Shown here: in pieces, positions 59,404 through 64,000 of the stretch
How the letters are laid out: every line of letters starts with the position of its first letter
How positions within the stretch are numbered: the stretch's first letter is position 1
Assembly (NCBI GenBank): GCA_041946825.1
Contig: JBHGBD010000010.1
Location: 62,001 to 126,000 of the forward strand
DNA: 64,000 nt
DNA from: CAZTHM01 sp041946825
Lineage (GTDB): Bacteria; Acidobacteriota; Terriglobia; UBA7540
Reading direction: 5' to 3'
Made by a program: the position numbers and the translations under genes
The notes under the pieces: model-generated
The model's database searches: none
What the model saw: the letters and a program-made list of their open reading frames with translations, nothing else
What the model was told of the DNA's origin: nothing

Positions 59404-60183
59404 ATGAGAGTCTTTGACCGAATCGATCCCGCAAACCTCGACCGTCGTGAGCTTCAGTTGTGGCTCCTGGCGATCGGTACGATCGTGATCATGGCGACCG
59501 GCATGGCTCTGCTGATGTACCCGGCGGTGTTTTCCAGCCCAGTGGTCGTGGCCGGGCCCACGGTGCGCAAGGCCTTCTTCGGCTTCTGTGCTCTCTCGAT
59601 TCTTCTCGTGGCTTATCTTCTCGATCGGCACTTCGCCATGCGCCAGTTGCGAAGGCAGCTCACGGAAGAGCAATTGAGAAACCTCAATCTCCGCCAACAG
59701 GCGAGCGCCGATTTACTGAAAACCCTGCCGGAGTTCGACCATTTCAGGGACCGGCTACCCATGGAAGTGCGGCGGGCGATGAGCACGTCCCACCCGCTAT
59801 CCCTTGTGTTGGTTCGACTGCAGGCTTCCAGGGAATTGTCAGACCCTTCGGAAATCTGGACGGCGTTTGGAGACGCTGCCAAATCTATGATCCGGCGGCT
59901 GCGCCGCGAGGACTCGATCTACCGGTTTTCACCGGAGGTTTTTGGGATTCTGCTGCCGGGGGCGAATGCGGATTCGGCTTACCGGGTTGCCGACCGTCTG
60001 GCCGAAGGGCTGAGTGACGCCTCTGGTGCCAGCGATCGGTTTACATTTGAGACTCATATTGTCAACTATCCCGAGCATACCGACACCGCATGGGATATGG
60101 AGCAAGCTGTCCGCGTCTTCTTCGCCCAGAACCAACTCACGCCTCCGGGGCTGACCGAAGAGGCACAACCTGCCGCTGCCTAG
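59404..60183 (+). CDS. Membrane protein with degenerate GGDEF domain
   Basis: A 259-residue protein with AAAGGAAGAAAAA before its ATG. Two membrane helices (LLAIGTIVIMATGMALLMYP and AFFGFCALSILLVAYLL) precede a cytosolic domain that follows the diguanylate cyclase fold (LSLVLVRLQASRELSDPSEI, SIYRFSPEVFGILLPGANAD, AYRVADRLAEGLSDASG). The catalytic loop, normally RYGGDEF, reads RFSPEVF here, so cyclase activity is lost. Proteins of this sort often bind c-di-GMP or serve as structural partners. It follows the PilZ response regulator gene by 93 bases and precedes a strong terminator. Confidence 0.75.
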   Translation: MRVFDRIDPANLDRRELQLWLLAIGTIVIMATGMALLMYPAVFSSPVVVAGPTVRKAFFGFCALSILLVAYLLDRHFAMRQLRRQLTEEQLRNLNLRQQASADLLKTLPEFDHFRDRLPMEVRRAMSTSHPLSLVLVRLQASRELSDPSEIWTAFGDAAKSMIRRLRREDSIYRFSPEVFGILLPGANADSAYRVADRLAEGLSDASGASDRFTFETHIVNYPEHTDTAWDMEQAVRVFFAQNQLTPPGLTEEAQPAAA

Positions 60184-60207
60184 CCCGCCCCAATCCTCAC
60201 CCCCAAA

Positions 60208-60229
60208 GGCCCAGAGACCACTCTGGGCC
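60208..60229 (+). terminator. Rho-independent terminator
   Basis: A perfect stem GGCCCAGAG/CTCTGGGCC (60208-60216 and 60221-60229) with the loop ACCA, followed by a T-rich stretch ending in TTTT. It closes the unit that ends with the GGDEF-like gene. Confidence 0.75.
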
Positions 60230-60385
60230 CTTGCCTTTTAGTGGGGCTCGCAACTCTGATATGCATCACGCGATTGGCTTTGAACGATTTTGAGACGCCA
60301 TCACAAATTGTGAACATGAAATCCGGGCAAGCAAACTGTCAATTCCGGATATCTCCCCTAATGCATTGATTTAAAAGCTCGAGAA

Positions 60386-61480
60386 GTGGGCAGTGAGGCC
60401 TCAGAAAGGAACCCGGAATGCCTAAAGACGGCATGGGAGGCGGTTGTCGAACCCTTCCATCCATTTCAGGCGATAGGGCAAAGAATGGGAAGTGCTTCAA
60501 AGCTTGTTGAAACCCCAAGCGCTCGGCCGACGGAGAGCCCGCGTGGTGGTATGACTCGCGAGTGGATTCTGGACGACGAGTCAGCCCGTGAACTTTCCCA
60601 ATCCGTTGTGGGCACGTCGCGCAAGTCCTCGAGTCCGGCGCAGGCGGAACGATTCCCGACTCCGCCCAACAGCAAAAGGCCGGGCGAATCCAAAGAGACC
60701 AATCGCTCCGCAAGGCTCGATGCAAAGATCAGGACTCGCGCCGGGAATCCAGTTCATGCGCAGTCTAAGCTGGCAGTTCAGCTAGCCATTTCGTTCGTAC
60801 TTGGCGTCGGGTTACACGGTTGGTGGCGAATTCATTCGGAAAGCAAGCCGCAAATGCCCTCCAACTCGAATGTGTCTCGGGCTACAGTAGCGACTGTGGC
60901 GTCGAGTCCGCTGGATTCGCCGGATTCTTTCACGCTCGCTCCGGCCGTGGCGATCATTCAGTGCGAGCCCGGGGCGACGATTTCGCGGGCCTTCACTATC
61001 TACAATCCTTCCCCCCGGGAACTCACATTCGAAGCGGCAGCCCAGGACGTGGTCCTTCGCGACGGGAAAGCCGTTTTTGCGCGGGCGGGAACTTTGATGA
61101 ACGGAATAGCGGCGACCGCGGTGTTTGGGGAGAGATTCTTCAACGTGAAGCCGCGCGGGTCGCGATCGATTTCTGTTTCGCTCACCGTGCATCCGCGGAC
61201 GACTTCCAATGGCGTCCTGATTCAATTCCGCGGCACGGACAAGGTTCCGATAAGCGACGTGTCGGGGCTGAGCCCGACCTTGGGCTCGTTAGTGCTGATC
61301 AGCTTTTCAAATGGCTCGACGGCTGACCCCGCGTCCGGATCTCCGGTCGTGACCACGGCGCTTTCGACGATTGCGGTTTCCCAATGGGCAATCAATTCGG
61401 GTTTTGAATCCAACCCGGCAAGCGGTGAGGCCACGAGCGCCGCCTCCGCCGGGACAGACAAAGGTGGGTCGCATCCATGA
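60386..61480 (+). CDS. Membrane-anchored protein preceding the pilin genes
   Basis: Up to 364 residues from a GTG at 60386. The true start is uncertain, since ATGs at 60485 and 60551 are also possible and none has a strong ribosome site. The first 120 residues are polar and charged. One membrane helix follows (AVQLAISFVLGVGLHGWW), then a beta-rich outer domain (IIQCEPGATISRAFTIYNPS, RELTFEAAAQDVVLRDGKAV, PRGSRSISVSLTVHPRTTSN) with the look of an immunoglobulin or chaperone-like sandwich. The stop overlaps the PilV-like ATG by four bases (ATGA), so it belongs to the pilus operon. No named function fits. Confidence 0.6.
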   Translation: MGSEASERNPECLKTAWEAVVEPFHPFQAIGQRMGSASKLVETPSARPTESPRGGMTREWILDDESARELSQSVVGTSRKSSSPAQAERFPTPPNSKRPGESKETNRSARLDAKIRTRAGNPVHAQSKLAVQLAISFVLGVGLHGWWRIHSESKPQMPSNSNVSRATVATVASSPLDSPDSFTLAPAVAIIQCEPGATISRAFTIYNPSPRELTFEAAAQDVVLRDGKAVFARAGTLMNGIAATAVFGERFFNVKPRGSRSISVSLTVHPRTTSNGVLIQFRGTDKVPISDVSGLSPTLGSLVLISFSNGSTADPASGSPVVTTALSTIAVSQWAINSGFESNPASGEATSAASAGTDKGGSHP

Positions 61481-62049
61481 ACGGCAAACACAACGAGCGA
61501 GGCATAACCCTTGTGGAGACGATGGTGGCAATGTTCATCGCCCTGCTCGGAGTCTTCAGTTTGGGGACCGTCATCTTTGAAGCCTCGGTCATCAACAAGA
61601 ATCAGGGAACCGAAAATACCCGCGCCACAATTTACGCTCAAGACAAGATCGAGAGCATGCTGGCGCTGGATTTCGCCGCGTGCTCGCAATCTTCGACTTC
61701 CCAGCCGGCTTCCTGCAACACCACCGGCATCTCCGCCTCCGGGTGGACTCAGGGTTTGCTGACGGGGGGCGCGATTGCGCCCGTCCAGACCTCCTGCCCT
61801 GAGAGCGGGCCGCAGATAGGGTACATCGATTTCCTCGACGGCGCCGGGCAGCGAATTACGGGGGCTTCCTGCTCCGCCGTGGACGGCGCTCCTTTCGCCT
61901 ATATCCGCCAATGGCGCGTCGTTGACCTGGCAACCTCCGGGCCGGCGCTTAAGCAGGTGACCGTCGCGGTTTATTCCCAATCCGCTCTCGCGACCCTGGG
62001 CGGCAAGCCGGTGGCCGTGCTGACCAGCGTCGTCTCGAATCCTAATTAG
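61477..62049 (+). CDS. PilV-like type IV minor pilin (prepilin)
   Basis: A 190-residue prepilin. The leader NERG is followed by ITLVETMVAMFIALLGVFSL, that is, the prepilin peptidase site Gly9/Ile10 with Glu at +5. The rest is a secretin-type pilin domain with Cys pairs (AACSQ, ASCNTTG, QTSCPES, GASCSAV). Minor pilins PilV, PilW and PilX prime assembly and sit at the pilus tip. The start overlaps the upstream gene (ATGA) and the next pilin gene follows 11 bases later. The gene order V-W-X matches known operons. Confidence 0.8.
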   Translation: MNGKHNERGITLVETMVAMFIALLGVFSLGTVIFEASVINKNQGTENTRATIYAQDKIESMLALDFAACSQSSTSQPASCNTTGISASGWTQGLLTGGAIAPVQTSCPESGPQIGYIDFLDGAGQRITGASCSAVDGAPFAYIRQWRVVDLATSGPALKQVTVAVYSQSALATLGGKPVAVLTSVVSNPN

Positions 62050-62060
62050 CGGAGCAAGTC

Positions 62061-63071
62061 ATGAGAGAAGAACGCAGACCGATCAAATCCCACCTGGCGG
62101 GTTTCTCAGCCCTGGAAATGCTGGTGAGCGTGGCCATCATCACTCTGCTGATGTCATCCATCGTCCCCTTCCTCGTGCAGGCGCAGAAGAAATTTCAGGG
62201 GAATTCGGTCATTTCGGAATCGAATCATGGCACCCGCGCCGCTCTCGAAATTATGACGCAGGAAATCGGCCAGGCGGGATTCAATCCCAACTTCATTCCG
62301 CACAAAACCTGCTCGGTGGCCGTGACCGCCAGCGCCGCTCCACAATGCGTGCCCATCAGCGACCTCAACATGGTCTATCCGGGCGATTGGCTGTCCGTCG
62401 ATGTGGGCGGAAACAACGAATTCGTCAAGGTCATCGGGACAACCTCCACCGGTGCGTGCGTGGGGGCAAATCAGGTGCAGGCGGTTTTCCAAGTCAATCA
62501 CTCGGGCACGCCTTTTCCGCTGCTCAGCTACAAGATGCCGTACCCCTCGGGGATCCTGCAGGGAACCGGCACGTCGGATGATCACACGCTGAAGTTCTTC
62601 GGCGACATCAACGCCGACGGGTCAATCCAATACGTCGTTTACAGCCTGACTGCGGCGAGTCCTGCGCAAACGGTCACCGTCAACGGTACCGAATACGCTC
62701 TGTACAATCTCAATCGCTCGATCACTCCGGTAACGTTTGTCGCGGGCGCGGTAAGCCGCCCCTCTTCGTCGCTGGTCACGAACGTCCTCTATAACACAAC
62801 CCTCGGTCAGGGCGTGACCGGACAGCCGATCTTCGGATATCCGAATGTCGTGACGGTGGGAATCGTCCCGAACCAGGTGACGGTGGTAGGGACGGTCGTC
62901 ATCACGCTATCGGTGCTGGAAAACCCCAAGAACATGGAGACCAACCGTGTGAGCTGGTTCACGATGTCAACGCAAGTGCGCCCCTTGAATCTCTCGGCCG
63001 CGGTGGCCGTCAGCCGCCAGGGAGGTTTCACCTACCTGCCGAGGATTCCCGCCGGGGTTCCGATGAATTGA
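62061..63071 (+). CDS. PilW-like type IV minor pilin (prepilin)
   Basis: A 336-residue protein with the leader ending in AG and the mature N-terminus FSALEMLVSVAIITLLMSSI, with Glu at +5, as in type IV prepilins. The body has features of PilW (ESNHGTRAALEIMTQEIGQA, GFNPNFIPHKTCSV, YPGDWLSVDVGGNNEFVKVI). It is exported and processed by prepilin peptidase. It lies between the PilV-like and PilX-like genes, 11 and 17 bases away, so all three are surely co-transcribed. Confidence 0.75.
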   Translation: MREERRPIKSHLAGFSALEMLVSVAIITLLMSSIVPFLVQAQKKFQGNSVISESNHGTRAALEIMTQEIGQAGFNPNFIPHKTCSVAVTASAAPQCVPISDLNMVYPGDWLSVDVGGNNEFVKVIGTTSTGACVGANQVQAVFQVNHSGTPFPLLSYKMPYPSGILQGTGTSDDHTLKFFGDINADGSIQYVVYSLTAASPAQTVTVNGTEYALYNLNRSITPVTFVAGAVSRPSSSLVTNVLYNTTLGQGVTGQPIFGYPNVVTVGIVPNQVTVVGTVVITLSVLENPKNMETNRVSWFTMSTQVRPLNLSAAVAVSRQGGFTYLPRIPAGVPMN

Positions 63072-63088
63072 ATGCGAGGAGCGATTGT

Positions 63089-64000
63089 ATGAAGGAGGAA
63101 GAAGTGAGGATCCAATCCAGTCAGAACCCGACGAAGGGCCTCGGGGCGTGGCGGACCTCCCCACGGGGGGTCGCGCTGATTCTCGTGATGCTTGTTCTCA
63201 CGATGCTTTCACTTTTGACGGCCGCAATCGTCTTCACGGCCCGCGCCGACACGATGGCCTCCTATAACTACAAACTCACAACGCAGGCCGATTATCTCGC
63301 CAAGGCGGGCGTACAGCAGGCGCTCAACTGGTTCCGAAGCTCCCGCTATCAGGCGGTTTCGGAGAGCCAGGCCACCACCTACTACAACGTGACGGCCACG
63401 GGCTCGATCTACAACCTCTATAGCTCTTCCACTTCCCCGGTTAAATGCGTGGCGGCCTCGCCGAACTGCCCGTCGCCTAACGCGACGGTCCAATTATTCA
63501 GCATCCCCGGGACGGGAAGCTCCAATTTCCCGAACATCACGAATGCTTCCGGCGTCGCGGTAGCCCAGGCGTTCGCCAGCGATTTGGGCAGCATCCGGCT
63601 CACAGGCGACAGCCTGAATTCGGGGACGGTTTCGATCAACGCCGTTTTGCTCAGTTACCAAACTCTGAACGCAGGGAACCCGCCGGCTGTCACTCCTACT
63701 GCGGTCGAGACCTGGCTGATCACCTCTCGCGCCACTTGGACGGGTACAGCCAGCGTCACAGGAAGCGCCGCCAGCGCCGAGGAACAGGCCATCATTCAAC
63801 CTTTGTATTTCCCTTCTTACGGACACGCCCTCTACGGATACTGCTCGGTCACGATGCAAGGCAGCGCGGGCGTCTGCACGGATGCTTTCAATTCTGATTT
63901 GGGACCCTATGCGGGCGGCAACCTCACGGTCGCCTCCGGCCAATGCAATTCCACAACCGCCACCAACGTCATATCCGCCGATGCCGGAGTCGGAGCCAAT
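63089..64000 (+). CDS. PilX-like pilus assembly protein (cut by window edge)
   Basis: An open frame from an ATG at 63089 (GAGGAGC upstream; a GTG at 63104 after GGAGG is equally possible) to the end of the window, at least 304 residues. The N-terminus RGVALILVMLVLTMLSLLTA has the hydrophobic helix typical of PilX, with no Glu at +5. Mature segments (YNYKLTTQADYLAKAGVQQA, LNWFRSSRYQAVSESQ) fit the helical stalk seen in this family. The remainder is rich in Ser, Thr, Asn and Gly. The C-terminus and the following genes, probably a PilY1-like protein, are outside the window. Confidence 0.65.
   Translation, partial: MKEEEVRIQSSQNPTKGLGAWRTSPRGVALILVMLVLTMLSLLTAAIVFTARADTMASYNYKLTTQADYLAKAGVQQALNWFRSSRYQAVSESQATTYYNVTATGSIYNLYSSSTSPVKCVAASPNCPSPNATVQLFSIPGTGSSNFPNITNASGVAVAQAFASDLGSIRLTGDSLNSGTVSINAVLLSYQTLNAGNPPAVTPTAVETWLITSRATWTGTASVTGSAASAEEQAIIQPLYFPSYGHALYGYCSVTMQGSAGVCTDAFNSDLGPYAGGNLTVASGQCNSTTATNVISADAGVGAN

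Noticed and set aside
1..64000. Search by eye for rRNA, tRNA and insertion sequences
   Set aside because: No cloverleaf-like, rRNA-like or transposase-like sequence was recognised. A covariance-model scan would be needed to be certain.

Overview
The window is GC-rich, gene-dense DNA that most resembles a soil or sediment member of the Acidobacteriota. That reading rests on an Oar-type TonB receptor with an N-terminal carboxypeptidase-regulatory domain, many multi-PAS and hybrid histidine kinases, a PASTA-less Ser/Thr kinase with a TPR-like tail, many PilZ/HD-GYP/NtrC-type regulators, and dispersed short hairpin repeats between genes. No rRNA, tRNA, CRISPR array or intact insertion sequence was recognised. 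The assignment is inference from gene content only.

Layout. 0-5 kb: secreted or lipid-anchored proteins of unknown role, a secreted beta-propeller protein, and elongation factor P. 5-9.5 kb: a small accessory patch with a Doc-type toxin-antitoxin pair, a membrane methyltransferase, and a visibly more AT-rich two-gene unit made of a dCTP-deaminase-like protein and a GNAT-ASCH fusion protein, followed by a cluster of hairpin repeats and a cupin. 9.9-22 kb: catabolic genes, namely two URO-D-family proteins, a 2-oxoacid:ferredoxin oxidoreductase as alpha plus a fused beta-gamma subunit, an ABM-family monooxygenase, an iron alcohol dehydrogenase, a GH20 hexosaminidase, a 3-hydroxyacyl-CoA-dehydrogenase-like protein and an M19 dipeptidase. 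22-30.5 kb: Ser/Thr kinase, secreted TPR protein and the TonB receptor. 30.6-35.2 kb (minus strand): sigma-54 activator, STAS protein, ECF sigma factor and histidine kinase.

35.5-43.2 kb (plus strand): an envelope redox cluster, comprising a cytochrome b561-like membrane protein, a Tat-exported sulfite-oxidase-fold molybdoprotein, an MXKDX-repeat protein, an ECF sigma factor with its zinc-finger anti-sigma factor, and a thioredoxin-fold protein interrupted by one in-frame TGA exactly where the active-site cysteine should be. A secreted beta-propeller, an exported MsrA and a secreted calpain-like protease follow. The TGA is followed by a hairpin that fits the bacterial SECIS pattern, so this gene is best read as an undescribed or little-described selenoprotein. 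It is the most interesting single observation in the window. 44-60.2 kb: a signalling block (two very large hybrid histidine kinases, response regulators of receiver-only, HD-GYP, NtrC and PilZ types, a zinc-ribbon PilZ protein and a membrane protein with a degenerate GGDEF domain), pointing to c-di-GMP control. 60.4-64 kb: start of a type IV pilus minor-pilin operon (PilV-, PilW- and PilX-like), cut by the window edge.
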